64,000 nt of DNA from the NCBI GenBank assembly GCA_958296235.1, contig OY282457.1, positions 885,769 to 949,768 on the forward strand, read 5' to 3'. The DNA is from an uncultured Candidatus Binatia bacterium (GTDB lineage: Bacteria; Desulfobacterota; Binatia; Bin18). How positions within the stretch are numbered: the stretch's first letter is position 1; each line of letters opens with the position of its first letter. The notes under the pieces are model-generated. The model saw only the letters and a list, made by a program, of their open reading frames with translations, made no database searches and was not told where the DNA came from. Position numbers and translations under genes: made by a program. Positions 17,981-28,030 of this stretch are shown in pieces.

Positions 17981-19060
17981 GTGATTGTGGAATGCCCTTC
18001 CTGCCATACTCGTTATCGGACCGACGCGGCAGGGGCGGTTGATGAGACAACGTTTTTTGAATGTTCGCAACCAGACTGCGGACATGTTTTTCAATTTACC
18101 CCGCCTCTTGTCCAAATAGACCACCTTCCAGAACACGGTGTTGATCCAGAAGGCGCGCCACCCGAGGCTGCTGCCCACGACCCGGCCTTTACGTCTTCCG
18201 GCTCCTTGTCCCCTTCCGACACGCTTTCGACACAGATATCTGCTGCTGATTTGTCCGCCGATCAAGACTGGTCGGATAGCCCAGCGCCCGCTCTTGCCCC
18301 GGATGAAGAATCAGAAGCCGCAGAGGCAACCGGTTCCGCAAGACCGGCACAATCTGCAAGGCCGAGGACGAGCCACACCACACCAACGCAGTTCACCCCA
18401 GCCACACGGCGAGCGCCTGATACGCTTCCGTCAGCCGCGGCCCCTTTCTCCGATAAAGACCATACTGACGGAGGCAGGCTTGAGCAGCCGTCCCACCCAG
18501 CTCCAGCCTCACCCAGGACAATTTTTTCCTCTCAGTTGCCCATCCTGCTCCTCGGCCTGATCGTCGCCGGATACGCCGGCGTTACCTTTGTCGCGTCCTC
18601 ATATATAGAGCAGACTGCGGTGGTGTTCTCTCACCTCCCTGTACTTGGCCCCCTCCTCGACGCTGAACGCCCTTCCGCGCGGCACATTGCCCTCACAAAG
18701 ATGCGGGGAGGTTTTTGGCGCACAAAAGACGGAAACCGGGTCTTTGCCATTGCCGGCAGGGCGGTGAATCAAGCCGATACACCGGTACAGCGTATTCAAA
18801 TCGAAGGCACCCTGCTCAGCGACAGCGGTACGGTGTTAGGCCAGCGGCTCATTTTCTGCGGAACTGAGACCGCGCCAGAAGTGCTCGAAAGTCTCACCCG
18901 CCGGCAGGTATATATCTTACAGGGGCTGATGCCGCCCAAGCAGTTCTGGGTCGCGGCAGGAGAAGGTGTTGATTTTCTGATTGCTTTTACCGACCCGCCC
19001 GACCGGATCGTCGAATTCAGCAGCCGTGTTGTCGCGGCCCAATTCGGACGGTCTTCTTAA
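17981..19060 (+). CDS. MJ0042-type zinc-ribbon membrane protein with DUF3426 domain
   Basis: About 359 residues. The N-terminus is an MJ0042/zinc-ribbon motif ([15 protein letters not shown] then [12 protein letters not shown]), the GTG start having GGAGG 6 bases upstream. A long acidic, Pro/Ser/Thr-rich disordered region follows to about residue 195. A single membrane helix ([20 protein letters not shown]) leads to a C-terminal extracytoplasmic DUF3426-like beta domain ([20 protein letters not shown]). Such proteins are widespread in delta-proteobacteria and their function is unknown. The stop overlaps the convergent tatA stop by 4 bases. Confidence 0.8.
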   Translation: MIVECPSCHTRYRTDAAGAVDETTFFECSQPDCGHVFQFTPPLVQIDHLPEHGVDPEGAPPEAAAHDPAFTSSGSLSPSDTLSTQISAADLSADQDWSDSPAPALAPDEESEAAEATGSARPAQSARPRTSHTTPTQFTPATRRAPDTLPSAAAPFSDKDHTDGGRLEQPSHPAPASPRTIFSSQLPILLLGLIVAGYAGVTFVASSYIEQTAVVFSHLPVLGPLLDAERPSARHIALTKMRGGFWRTKDGNRVFAIAGRAVNQADTPVQRIQIEGTLLSDSGTVLGQRLIFCGTETAPEVLESLTRRQVYILQGLMPPKQFWVAAGEGVDFLIAFTDPPDRIVEFSSRVVAAQFGRSS

Positions 19061-19254
19061 GATTGTTCGTCAGTTCCTTTGCCTGCTCCCTGCTCTGGCG
19101 TGACATCTATCTCGTCGGAGGTTTTCACGGCTTTGCGAAAGCTGCGTATGCCCTTGCCGAGGCCCTCGCCGATCTCCGGCAATTTCCCCGCCCCAAATAT
19201 GATAAGGACGATAATGAGAATAATAGCGAGTTCGCCAACACCGAGACCAAACAT
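19057..19254 (-). CDS. tatA: Sec-independent translocase subunit TatA/E
   Basis: A 65-residue pore-forming subunit of the twin-arginine translocase. A hydrophobic helix ([20 protein letters not shown]) contains the conserved FGxxKLPE hinge, followed by an amphipathic helix ([16 protein letters not shown]) and a short acidic tail. Length and pattern are normal for TatA/TatE. No tatB or tatC lies nearby. The gene starts just upstream of the divergent TonB-like gene. Confidence 0.93.
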   Translation of the reverse strand: MFGLGVGELAIILIIVLIIFGAGKLPEIGEGLGKGIRSFRKAVKTSDEIDVTPEQGAGKGTDEQS

Positions 19255-19334
19255 GGTGTCCCCACTATAAGCCGGCCCGCGCCGCCGGGCAAGGCATATG
19301 CGTTTCCTTGCGGCCCGTGTTCGAGACAGCTAGA

Positions 19335-20540
19335 ATGCCTCAAATGTCGGCTGCGGTTTTAACACCTTCCCCTCCCGCACAGCGCGACCCGCTCGCGCGC
19401 TTCCTCCTGTTCTCTCTCCTTCTCCATCTGCTCCTGCTCCTGTTGTGGCCCCACTTCAAACGCGCCGAAGCACCGCCGCAGGAACAATTGACCGCGGTTG
19501 AACTGTTGCCTCCCGAGGCGTTCACCCCGCCCCAAGTCGCGCAGGTGCCGCCTCAGGTCCAGGAGCCGGAACCAGCCGAAGAACAACCCCAAGAGGAACA
19601 ACCGCCACCTCCGGCTGTCCCGGAGCAACAGATCGTCAGCGTTCCAGATGAGGTCAACGATCAAGTACCGGACAAGACCCGTTTTCTCAGCGACCGGAAT
19701 ACTGCGGTCAAAGAGCAGACCGTCGCCGTCGGGACACCGCTGACCAAGCCGCCTGAAGAAAAAAAGCAACAGACACCGGACAAGGCCGACACAGTTGCGC
19801 AGAAAGAGCCGACCCAGCTTGCCCTCAACACACCGGGCCGCAGTCGTAAACCGCCGGTTGACAATCCTTTGGAAAAAGCGCTGAAGGATGCCAAGCAGAA
19901 GCGTTCGCCACTGCAAGGCGACCCCAAGGCGCGGAAAGCCAAGCCCCAACTCTTTGCGCGACCGGATGACGTATTGGCAAAAGGCTGGCTGTCAACAGAC
20001 GGGGAGACAGAAGATGAAGAAGAAGTCCAGCGCACCCCGCCCTCGGGCAATGAACTCCTGGCTATGGCCCCACCCCCGGCCCGCGAAAATTTCCTCACTA
20101 TGCCAGGACCGCGCGGCACCCTTGACTATCTGCCCGACGTGCGGAAAGGCAACCTCACCTTTCTCAATACCAAAGCGAGCCGCTTTGCGCCGTTTGTCCG
20201 CCGGGTGGCCCAGCGCGTGTTTCAGCATCTCCTGATTCGGCAGCGCAATCTTCAGGTTGACGACGTGGTGGCCGCCCGCAGCTATGTTAGGGTCCGGGCT
20301 AAGCTAGACGACAAGGGTGTGCTGCGCGGTGTGACCCTGCATACGCGCTCTGGAAGTTATGCGGTTGACGAGAGCCTGTGGAATGCCTGCGAGCAGGGCG
20401 CGTGGGACGAAAACCCGCCGCCGGAGGCCAAGTCCGAAGACGGGTTTTACCACTTTGATTTTCACTCCCGCATCGACGCCCGTTTCGATGCCACCGGCCT
20501 GCGTAGCATCCTCACCTACCTGGCAGTCGGCCTGGGCTGA
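19335..20540 (+). CDS. TonB/TolA-like energy-transducer protein
   Basis: About 401 residues. A single N-terminal membrane helix (ARFLLFSLLLHLLLLLLWPHF) is followed by a long Pro/Glu/Gln-rich periplasm-spanning segment (about 45-190), and a C-terminal domain (about 285-395) with a beta-strand pattern like TonB or TolA (RVRAKLDDKGVLRGVTLH...SLWNACEQGAWDENPPPE). It probably couples inner-membrane proton force to an outer-membrane partner. No exbB/exbD or tolQ/tolR lies beside it. The ATG at 19335 is preferred over the TTG at 19308; neither has a strong ribosome binding site. TolA-like versus TonB-like cannot be settled by eye. Confidence 0.75.
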   Translation: MPQMSAAVLTPSPPAQRDPLARFLLFSLLLHLLLLLLWPHFKRAEAPPQEQLTAVELLPPEAFTPPQVAQVPPQVQEPEPAEEQPQEEQPPPPAVPEQQIVSVPDEVNDQVPDKTRFLSDRNTAVKEQTVAVGTPLTKPPEEKKQQTPDKADTVAQKEPTQLALNTPGRSRKPPVDNPLEKALKDAKQKRSPLQGDPKARKAKPQLFARPDDVLAKGWLSTDGETEDEEEVQRTPPSGNELLAMAPPPARENFLTMPGPRGTLDYLPDVRKGNLTFLNTKASRFAPFVRRVAQRVFQHLLIRQRNLQVDDVVAARSYVRVRAKLDDKGVLRGVTLHTRSGSYAVDESLWNACEQGAWDENPPPEAKSEDGFYHFDFHSRIDARFDATGLRSILTYLAVGLG

Positions 20541-20628
20541 CTTTCGGACGATGATGAGCCTGCTTGCAAAAGCCGGTGGGACTGCTAGCGTTGGGAGGCG
20601 CGCCGCCGTGCGCCAGATGTCATCCCGT

Positions 20629-20682
<54 letters not shown>

Positions 20683-20701
<19 letters not shown>

Positions 20702-21177
20702 CTTTTTTCCTTCAGATAAGAACGCAGCCAACCGTCCCGGATTCCCTGGGAGACAAAGCTGGGCACTGACTGGCCCGCCATACGGTCAAATTCAACCACA
20801 TGGCCCTGCCGGGAATGCCGCAGACAGGCCTGTTCCTGATCTTCCTCAAACCCCAATCGCATGAGCAAGTCCTGGATTGAGGCAAAGCGCAGCATCTCAG
20901 CCTGGGACAGGCGCACCACCGCCCCTTGAGGCGGGTCAACGCGGACCAGGCGCGACAGCGTTTCAATATCATACCAGCCACGGAACTGGGCCCGCTCCCA
21001 TTGAATGGCGACCACGTCCATACCGACCGAGATGTCAATCACCTCGCCCGCGTCCGGCCCTTCAACCCGAAACCCTCCGCCTAAATCCAGAATGGACCCT
21101 TCACGAAGAGCCACGTGGTCTCCAATATCAAGAATAAAGGCTGCCATACGCTGTAGAGCGGCAGAGTGTTCAGGCAA
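20683..21177 (-). CDS. Protein of unknown function overlapping tRNA-Ala
   Basis: A 164-residue cytoplasmic protein; the ATG 10 codons in (21147, MAAFILDIGD) is an equally good start. It is acidic, with no membrane segment or clear motif (GSILDLGGGFRVEG, GWYDIETLSRLVRVDPP). Its last codons and stop run 19 bases into the 3' half of the tRNA-Ala gene on the other strand, so the final residues (SGADGI) are set by tRNA sequence. No family is recognised. Confidence 0.55.
20703..20708 (+). terminator. T run after tRNA-Ala
   Basis: Six consecutive T directly follow the tRNA 3' end. The tRNA acceptor and T stems could act as the preceding hairpin. It lies inside the C-terminal codons of the convergent minus-strand gene. 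Confidence 0.4.
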
Positions 21178-21310
21178 TCCTCTCTGCTCCGTATAGTCCT
21201 ACATAGCACGCTGCGCCGGAACGAGAACACCGCTCCATCTTCTCCAGACCGTCGGCCCTATGCTATGGAGAGAGAGATCGAAACCGAGCAGAGAGAAGGA
21301 GACCCGGACT

Positions 21311-22843
21311 ATGGCAGTCAAACGCCCGACCATTGATGACCTCGCCGATATTGCAGCCGGCTACGGTTTGGAACTGACCGATGACGACCTGGAATCGTTT
21401 CAGGGACTCATGGGGGGGGTCCTGGAGTCCTACGCCCGCCTGGATGAACTCACCGAGCCGAGTCTGCCGGTCTCCTATCCGCGGACACCCGGCTATCGGC
21501 CCCAGCCGGAAGATAATCCGCTCGGGGCCTGGTACTGGCGGACGGACATCACAGGCGCAGCCTCAGGGCCGCTGGCGGGGAAAACCCTGGCCATTAAGGA
21601 CAACGTCTGTGTCGCCGGCGTCCCCATGATGAACGGCAGCAATATCCTCGAAGGCTACACCCCGGAAATCGACGCCACCATTGTGACCCGCATTCTTGAT
21701 GCCGGCGGCCATATTGTGGGCAAGGCGGTGTGTGAGAATCTGTGTTTCTCCGGTGGCAGCCATACCAATGCCACCGGTCCGGTACTCAACCCGCACAACC
21801 ACAGCCGCACAACGGGCGGCTCTTCGTGCGGCAGCGGGGCGCTGGTCGCGGCTGGCGTGGTTGATATGGCGATTGGCGGCGACCAGGGCGGTTCGATTCG
21901 CATGCCGGCCTCGTGGTGCGGCATCTACGGGCATAAACCAACCTACGGCCTGGTTCCGTATACCGGCATCATGCCCATTGAAATTACGCTCGATCATACC
22001 GGGCCGATGACGCGCAGCGTACAGGATGCGGCTCTGCTGCTTGAGGTCTTGGCCGGTCCGGATGGACTGGACCCGCGTCAGCAGGCAGGGCTTCAGGGCC
22101 GGGCCTACACCCAGGCCCTCAGCGGAGATGTCAACGGGCTACGGATTGGCGTTGTGGAAGAGGGTTTTGGCTGGGACGTGTCAGAACCGGACGTGGACGC
22201 CAGTGTCCGGGAAGCGGCCCAGGCATTCGAGAAACTCGGGGCTGCGGTCACAACCGTGTCCCTGCCCTGGCACCGCGACGGCCGGCATGTCTGGAACAGC
22301 ATTGCCACCGAAGGCCCGACCCTGCTGATGGTCGAAGGCGGGGGCATGGGAACGAACTGGAAGGGGCATTACACCACCAGCCTGCTCAATGCCGCGGCGC
22401 GCGGACGGCTCACCCGCCCGAACGACCTGTCGGAAACCGTCAAAATGGTCATCCTGCTCGGTCGCTATATGCAGGAACACTATCACGGCCATTATTATGC
22501 CAAGGCCCAGAACCTGGCCCGCTCTCTGAGGGTGGCCTACGATACGGCCCTGCAAGCCCACGACCTGCTGCTCATGCCCACCCTACCAATGAAAGCGACT
22601 GAAATTCCCGGACCTGACGCCAGTCGCGAAGAGTATGTACAGCGTGCGCTCGAAATGCTGCACAATACCTGTCCGTTCGACGTGACCGGCCATCCCGCGC
22701 TGACAGCTCCCTGCGCGGTCTCGGCCGGCTTGCCGGTGGGCATGATGCTGATTGGCCGGCACGGGGATGACGCCACCGTTTTACGCGCCGCGGACGCCTT
22801 TGAGAAAAACGTGTTTGCCGCACCCACCCCGCCGCAGGCATAG
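21311..22843 (+). CDS. Amidase (amidase signature family)
   Basis: A 510-residue amidase-signature hydrolase. The Ser-cisSer-Lys triad is visible: the Lys in KTLAIKDNVCVAG, and the two Ser in the Gly/Ser-rich TTGGSSCGSGALVAAGVVD and GDQGGSIRMPAS. It would cleave a small amide to the acid plus ammonia or an amine. The N-terminal 70 residues (VKRPTIDDLADIAAGYG) resemble those of bacterial enantioselective amidases. The ATG has GAAGGAGA upstream. The MOSC gene follows 7 bp later and is probably cotranscribed. Confidence 0.9.
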   Translation: MAVKRPTIDDLADIAAGYGLELTDDDLESFQGLMGGVLESYARLDELTEPSLPVSYPRTPGYRPQPEDNPLGAWYWRTDITGAASGPLAGKTLAIKDNVCVAGVPMMNGSNILEGYTPEIDATIVTRILDAGGHIVGKAVCENLCFSGGSHTNATGPVLNPHNHSRTTGGSSCGSGALVAAGVVDMAIGGDQGGSIRMPASWCGIYGHKPTYGLVPYTGIMPIEITLDHTGPMTRSVQDAALLLEVLAGPDGLDPRQQAGLQGRAYTQALSGDVNGLRIGVVEEGFGWDVSEPDVDASVREAAQAFEKLGAAVTTVSLPWHRDGRHVWNSIATEGPTLLMVEGGGMGTNWKGHYTTSLLNAAARGRLTRPNDLSETVKMVILLGRYMQEHYHGHYYAKAQNLARSLRVAYDTALQAHDLLLMPTLPMKATEIPGPDASREEYVQRALEMLHNTCPFDVTGHPALTAPCAVSAGLPVGMMLIGRHGDDATVLRAADAFEKNVFAAPTPPQA

Positions 22844-22850
22844 AAGCGAC

Positions 22851-23651
22851 ATGATTACGGTGGCCGCGCTTTATATCTATCCCGTGAAATCGTGCGCGGG
22901 TATCCGCCGCGCACGGGCCATCCTCGACGCGCGCGGCCTCCAGTACGACCGCGGCTGGATGATCGTTGATGGGCACGACGAGTTCGTAACCCAACGTGAG
23001 CATCCCCGCCTGGCCCTGATCACTCCCCAGCTTGAGGTTGACACGCTACGCCTCACAACCCCCGAGGGGCAGGCCGTCTCGGTGCCAACGACGGGCCTTG
23101 TCGGACCAATACGCCGCGTGCGGGTGTGGCGTGATTGGTGTGAAGCGGTCGATCAAGGCGGCACAGCCGCCCAGTTCTTTTCCGACTGGTTGGGGGAATC
23201 CGTCCGGTTGGTCAAAATGGCCGATTCCTTTGAGCGTCGGGTAAACTCCCGCTCTGCAAAGACGCCGGCACTCACCGGCTTCTCCGATGGCTATCCACTG
23301 TTGCTTGTTTCAGAGGCGTCCCTAGACGACCTCAACGCGCGACTCGACACCCCCCTGCCCATAAACCGTTTCCGTCCCAATCTGGTAGTCACCGGCTGCG
23401 ACCGATATGCCGAGGACGGCTGGCAACAGGTGCAGCTTAACACCATCACCTTTGATGTCGCCAAACTGTGTGAGCGCTGTACCGTGACCACCATCGACCA
23501 GGCGACGGGCGAACGTAGCGTCGAACCGCTGCGCACCCTGGCGACCTACCGGCGGGTCGGCACAAAAGTCTATTTTGGACAGAACATTATTCATCGGACA
23601 GCGGGCACTCTTACGGTGGGGGAGCCGGTCGAGGTTGTGGCAAGAGAGTAG
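22851..23651 (+). CDS. MOSC domain protein (YcbX/mARC type)
   Basis: A 266-residue MOSC protein with the MOSC N-terminal beta-barrel (LYIYPVKSCAGIRRARAILD) and the MOSC core (RFRPNLVVTGCDRYAEDGW, KLCERCTVTTIDQATG). The Cys in the latter segment matches the molybdenum-cofactor ligand Cys of YcbX/mARC proteins, which reduce N-hydroxylated compounds. It lacks the C-terminal 2Fe-2S domain of some YcbX proteins, so it needs separate electron donors. It is coupled to the amidase gene (7 bp gap); together they could process N-hydroxy or amide compounds, which is inference. Confidence 0.85.
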   Translation: MITVAALYIYPVKSCAGIRRARAILDARGLQYDRGWMIVDGHDEFVTQREHPRLALITPQLEVDTLRLTTPEGQAVSVPTTGLVGPIRRVRVWRDWCEAVDQGGTAAQFFSDWLGESVRLVKMADSFERRVNSRSAKTPALTGFSDGYPLLLVSEASLDDLNARLDTPLPINRFRPNLVVTGCDRYAEDGWQQVQLNTITFDVAKLCERCTVTTIDQATGERSVEPLRTLATYRRVGTKVYFGQNIIHRTAGTLTVGEPVEVVARE

Positions 23652-23744
<93 letters not shown>

Positions 23745-23765
23745 CAAACAGCAAAGGAGGACTCC

Positions 23766-24719
23766 ATGCTCGTAGACGGGAAATGGGAAGACGACTGGCA
23801 GATGAAAAAGCGGACGGACGCCCAGGGCCGCTTTGTCCGGCAGGAATCGACGTTTCGGCACTGGATCACCCCGGACGGCTCAGCCGGTCCAAATGGAGAC
23901 CGCGGCTTTCAGGCGGAGCCGGGCCGCTATCACCTGTATATTGCCTACAATTGTCCGTGGGCCTGCCGTGCCCTGCTCTACCGCAAGCTGAAAAAACTGG
24001 AGGATGCCATCTCGCTTTCGATCGCCATCCCCGAATTCACCGACCAGGGCTATAGCTTTGGTGAATACCCAGGCTCCATTCCCGACCCGCTGTTCAATAT
24101 CCGCTACGTCCACGAACTTTACACCCGCGCCGACCCCCACTTTACCGGCCGTCCGACCGTTCCGGTGCTGTGGGACAAGCAGCGGAACACGATAGTCAAC
24201 AATGAATCGGCTGACATCATCCGTATGTTCAACACCGCCTTTGACGCCTATGGGGACGCCTCAGTCGATTTTTATCCCGTGGACTTGCGGACTGAGATTG
24301 ACGCCCTGAACGAGCGGCTGTACGAGGGCCTCAACAACGGCGTTTACCGGACTGGATTTGCCGTGAGCCAAGAGGCGTATGAGGCAGCCGTGACCGATGT
24401 ATTCACCTGCCTGGACGAGTTGGAGCGCCGGCTGGAGGGACAGCCCTATCTCCTTGGCGAGCGGCTCACCGAGACGGATTGGCGGGCGTTTGTGACCCTG
24501 ATTCGTTTTGACATCGCCTATTACGGCCTCTTCAAGTGCAATCTTCGCCGCATTATCGACTATCCCAATCTGTCGCCCTATCTCAAACGGCTGTACGACC
24601 TGCCCGGCGTGGCCGAGACGGTCAACTTCGAGCACATCAAACGGACGTATTATACCATTCGGAAAGTGAACCCGAGCGGCATTATCCCCAAGGGGCCGGA
24701 GCAGGTATTTGCCGTCTGA
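23766..24719 (+). CDS. Glutathionyl-hydroquinone reductase-like GST (YqjG/ECM4 type)
   Basis: A 317-residue glutathione S-transferase of the YqjG/ECM4 (Xi) class. The catalytic Cys is C63 in YNCPWACRALLYRK, with the thioredoxin-like N-terminal domain and an all-helical C-terminal domain. Family members reduce glutathionyl-hydroquinones in quinone or chloroaromatic metabolism. A strong AAAGGAGG precedes the ATG. Use of glutathione or a similar thiol by the host is implied but no synthesis genes are in the window. Confidence 0.88.
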   Translation: MLVDGKWEDDWQMKKRTDAQGRFVRQESTFRHWITPDGSAGPNGDRGFQAEPGRYHLYIAYNCPWACRALLYRKLKKLEDAISLSIAIPEFTDQGYSFGEYPGSIPDPLFNIRYVHELYTRADPHFTGRPTVPVLWDKQRNTIVNNESADIIRMFNTAFDAYGDASVDFYPVDLRTEIDALNERLYEGLNNGVYRTGFAVSQEAYEAAVTDVFTCLDELERRLEGQPYLLGERLTETDWRAFVTLIRFDIAYYGLFKCNLRRIIDYPNLSPYLKRLYDLPGVAETVNFEHIKRTYYTIRKVNPSGIIPKGPEQVFAV

Positions 24720-24735
24720 AGACCCTGAGGCGAGT

Positions 24736-25773
24736 TTACAAGCGGTCCAATGACGGCGCGGCGATTTTCAACAATTGCTTGCCCTGATTCTTGCCCTCAA
24801 ACAGCCGCAGGAACGTGCGCGGCGCGTTCTCAAAGCCCTCTTGAATGTCCTCTTGAAAGGTCAACTGGCCGCTGGCAATCCACTCCGTCAGCTCCTGGGC
24901 CGCCGGCCCAAACCGGGCGGCATAGTCGATGACAATAAAACCCTCCATCCGCGCCCGCTGGATCACCAGATTCATATAGTTTTTCGGTCCGGGCGGCGGT
25001 GTCGCTTCGTTGTAGCGCGAAATCCCGCCACACAGCACCACACGCGCGTTGAGCGCAATATGCGCCAGCGCCGCATCCAGGATGTCCCCCCCAATATTAT
25101 CAAAATACAGATGAATACCGTCCGGGCATAACGCGCTGAGCCGCTCTTCCACGTCTTCGGCCTTGTAATCGATGGCCGCGTCATAGTGGGCCTCTTCGGT
25201 CAGCCAGCGGCATTTTTCCGGTCCGCCGGCAATCCCGATGACCCGGCAGCCCTTGAGCTTGGCAATCTGTCCGGCAACCGAACCGGTCGCTCCAGCCGCG
25301 CCCGATACCACACAGGTCTCGCCAGCTTTGGGCTGCCCGACATCCAGGATACCGAAATATGCGGTCAGACCCGTCACCCCGAGGACGCCCAACGGCCAGG
25401 TCAACGAAGCGTCAGCCGGAATCTTTGTCGGCGGCATCAGACCGCCTCGTTCACTGGCGGCCGCATACTCCTGCCAGCCAAAGCCGCCCTGCACACACTC
25501 ACCCGGCCGAAAATTCGGATGGCGTGACTCAACAACTTGGCCCACGCTCAGGGCCCGCATGACCTCACCAATCTGGACCGGCGGGATATAGCTCTTGCGG
25601 TCCTCAATCCAGCCACGCATGGCCGGCTCGAAGGCGAGGTACAGATTACGGACCAGAAACTGACCGTCCTCAAGCTGCGGCCTCTCAGCTTCGTGATAGG
25701 CAAAGTCCGATTCCTTGACCATGCCCTGTGGGCGGCAGGCCAAACGCCACTGTCGATTGATATGCTGGCTCAC
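24736..25773 (-). CDS. NADP-dependent MDR oxidoreductase (curcumin reductase / leukotriene B4 dehydrogenase type)
   Basis: A 345-residue zinc-independent medium-chain dehydrogenase/reductase. The Rossmann motif is VVSGAAGATGSVAGQIAKL and the family signature LYFDNIGGDILDAAL follows. It would reduce the double bond of an enone with NADPH. The GTG at 25773 is chosen for its GGAAGGAG upstream. It is convergent with the GST gene with 16 bp between the stops. No structural zinc ligands are seen. Confidence 0.88.
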   Translation of the reverse strand: MSQHINRQWRLACRPQGMVKESDFAYHEAERPQLEDGQFLVRNLYLAFEPAMRGWIEDRKSYIPPVQIGEVMRALSVGQVVESRHPNFRPGECVQGGFGWQEYAAASERGGLMPPTKIPADASLTWPLGVLGVTGLTAYFGILDVGQPKAGETCVVSGAAGATGSVAGQIAKLKGCRVIGIAGGPEKCRWLTEEAHYDAAIDYKAEDVEERLSALCPDGIHLYFDNIGGDILDAALAHIALNARVVLCGGISRYNEATPPPGPKNYMNLVIQRARMEGFIVIDYAARFGPAAQELTEWIASGQLTFQEDIQEGFENAPRTFLRLFEGKNQGKQLLKIAAPSLDRL

Positions 25774-26014
25774 GACGCGTCTCCTTCCAGTCTCATCGTT
25801 CTGCCGCACCATAGCATTACGGTCATGGGCGCGGCTATGGCGGGATGGCAGAGCCCCGGGCGTGTCCGCTGGCCACTTTGCCGACAGACCGAGTTGTCCC
25901 CCCGCTCGACTTGGCTTACAATCGGGACTACGCTTTCACCACCCCACAAGACAGATGGAGTGGAAACATGGAGCGAAAACCGACTGCAAATAAAAACGAG
26001 AAAGGATGATGTGC

Positions 26015-26908
26015 ATGGCTGTGCTTTATGTGTGTCTCTCGCTACTCCTCCTGAGTCTGCCGGCATGCAGCAAGAGTCTTATTCCAAAACTCTCCGGTCC
26101 CGACAAATCGGCTTCAACCGCCCCACTCGCAGAAGAGGGGAAAGTCGATGCGGACTCGCAAACCGCCCATTTTTCAGTACCGCCGCAACAACTGGCCGCC
26201 CTGCTCATCAAGACGGCCAAGGACGAGGGCTGGGTGCCCAAGCAACGGGCGGTTGAAAATGACGATCGCTGGGTCGTGACTATCCGTGACCCGGACAAAC
26301 CGCTCGGCAAGTCAGAGCAGAACGTCTTTATCGAAAGCAATGCCGATAGGGGCAGCATCGTGCGGGTTGGCTCCGGCGTTGCTACGCTACCCGAGCCGTT
26401 ACTGGCGCCGCTCAAGGCCAACGTGACGACCTATTATGCGCCACCCACGCAGGTAGCACAGACACCAGCGGTGAGGGGGGAGCGTGACTATTCCGATAAA
26501 AAGTCTGCGGCCGATGTGGTGGTCACGGCCGGGACGCCAATGCGGCCCTACCGGAAACTGGGGAAAGTCCGGTCAAGTGTGCAGCGTAACGAAAAAACGC
26601 TCTCCCAGAAAATCTGGGACGCGCCGCTGTCCCTTATTCGAGACGCCGACGAGGAGAGCACCAGCAAGACCCGTCTGTTCAACAAGCTCAGCGCCAATGC
26701 GATACGCAAATACGGCAGTCAGGTCGATGCGATTATCAAAGCCCGCTACAAAGCGCGCCCGGACGGCCACGCGTCTGCGTCAGGGCTGGCGGTGCAGTAT
26801 GTCGCGACCGAAGAACGCCTGCAGGAGATTGAACGCCTGCACGAGCGCGGCTATTTGACCGATGCCGAGTACGCGGACAAACGCGCCAAAATTCTGCAAG
26901 GGCTCTAA
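26015..26908 (+). CDS. Lipoprotein with C-terminal SHOCT-like motif
   Basis: About 297 residues. A lipoprotein signal (LYVCLSLLLLSLPACS, lipobox LPAC) precedes a domain of about 100 residues that could bind a partner (FSVPPQQLAALLIKTAKDEG), then a basic, mixed region. The last 35 residues (EERLQEIERLHERGYLTDAE) form a SHOCT-type short helix pair, a motif often found at the end of membrane-linked proteins that interact with one another. The ATG at 26015 fits GAAAGGA upstream better than the ATGs at 26006/26009. Function unknown. Confidence 0.75.
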   Translation: MAVLYVCLSLLLLSLPACSKSLIPKLSGPDKSASTAPLAEEGKVDADSQTAHFSVPPQQLAALLIKTAKDEGWVPKQRAVENDDRWVVTIRDPDKPLGKSEQNVFIESNADRGSIVRVGSGVATLPEPLLAPLKANVTTYYAPPTQVAQTPAVRGERDYSDKKSAADVVVTAGTPMRPYRKLGKVRSSVQRNEKTLSQKIWDAPLSLIRDADEESTSKTRLFNKLSANAIRKYGSQVDAIIKARYKARPDGHASASGLAVQYVATEERLQEIERLHERGYLTDAEYADKRAKILQGL

Positions 26909-26922
26909 GTCCTGCTCCGGGA

Positions 26923-26943
26923 GCGCGGGCATCTCGCCCGCGC
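26923..26943. terminator. GC-rich hairpin between convergent genes
   Basis: A perfect 8-bp stem (26923-26930 with 26936-26943) with a 5-base loop sits in the 41-bp gap between the SHOCT lipoprotein and cyclase genes. There is no U tract on either strand, so it may be a 3' stabiliser or a Rho-dependent pause site rather than a classic terminator. Confidence 0.45.
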
Positions 26944-26949
26944 CCGGCC

Positions 26950-27942
26950 TCACTTCACCACAATCGGGTTAATCGGCGAGCCGGCAGCGCCGACAATCTT
27001 GAGCGGCGTACAGGCGTACAGAAACGCATACTGTCCGTCTTCCGCACAATCGGCGGCCAGGTCTTCGAGCCAGTTGATCTCGCTGAACAGGACGCCGAGA
27101 TTGCGCATCAGCGCGGCGTGGAGCGGCACAAAACAGCCGGACTCGGGGTGGGACGTTTGTTCGCTGGCCAGGGTATCGCTGCCCAGGCTGGGAATCTCCA
27201 TTGCGTGGAACCAGTTCACCAACTCGGGACTGTACGCAATCCCCGGCTCACTCATGGCCTGGACAGCCGTATCGGGCGAATCATCCGTTGCGTTTTCACC
27301 ATAATAGGCCGCCGGCCCTTCAGTAAAAAAGCGATTCAGCCAGCCGGTCCGAATCAGGAGGATATCGTGCTTTTCAATGGCCAATTTTTGCTGCTCGGCC
27401 GTCCGCTGCAACTCGTCCAGACTGATGCCATATCCGGCCGGCAGGTAGGGCAGGTTTTTGTAGCGGGCCACATCAAGCAACACGCCGCGACCGACCACGC
27501 CACGTTCCGCTACGGGCAGAATGCTGTCTTTGCTGAGTCCGCCCCCCATAGTCGTGCTGGCGTCATAGCCGTTATAGAGTTTGTCGTCGAACCAGACGTG
27601 GCCCAAGGCGTCATACTGCGTCGTGGCCTGAAGATTGGTCAGCATGACGTCATCGGCATACTCAATCCCGCCCGGAAACGGCTGGGCTTTCCCGCTCAGA
27701 TAGTGGCCCTTGTCCATGACCATCATCCGGCTCGGTTGGCTGCGCCCCTTATAGCCGGGGTCGCCGTCGGGATGACACATGCGTACCTGGAGCGTAAAGA
27801 CCTTGCCGTTCTGGACCGCCCGCACCCCACGCAAGACTTCCGCCTGGGTCAGAAAATTCAGAGAACCGAGTTCATCGTCCGCACCCCAGCGGCCCCAGTT
27901 TTTGGGCGCATCTTGTAAGAGTTCTGTAAGCGTTTGAGCCAT
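26950..27942 (-). CDS. Cyclase family protein (kynurenine formamidase-like fold)
   Basis: A 330-residue member of the cyclase family (PF04199 type). Recognised by the region around ALGHVWFDDKLYNGYDAST, the strand LAIEKHDILLIRTGW, and the late EIPSLGSDTLASEQ. Enzymes of the family are metal hydrolases acting on amides or cyclic ketones. The usual HxGTHxD motif is not clear here; the sequence at that place is LGHVWFDDKLYNG, a known variant in such proteins. Substrate unknown. Confidence 0.8.
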   Translation of the reverse strand: MAQTLTELLQDAPKNWGRWGADDELGSLNFLTQAEVLRGVRAVQNGKVFTLQVRMCHPDGDPGYKGRSQPSRMMVMDKGHYLSGKAQPFPGGIEYADDVMLTNLQATTQYDALGHVWFDDKLYNGYDASTTMGGGLSKDSILPVAERGVVGRGVLLDVARYKNLPYLPAGYGISLDELQRTAEQQKLAIEKHDILLIRTGWLNRFFTEGPAAYYGENATDDSPDTAVQAMSEPGIAYSPELVNWFHAMEIPSLGSDTLASEQTSHPESGCFVPLHAALMRNLGVLFSEINWLEDLAADCAEDGQYAFLYACTPLKIVGAAGSPINPIVVK

Positions 27943-28030
27943 GTCTGCCTCCGGCTGAAAGAGTTGAAGGGACGGATAACAAATCTCAGATACTCAGACA
28001 AGCAGATGCCCGACGCTGCCCCGGACAAGC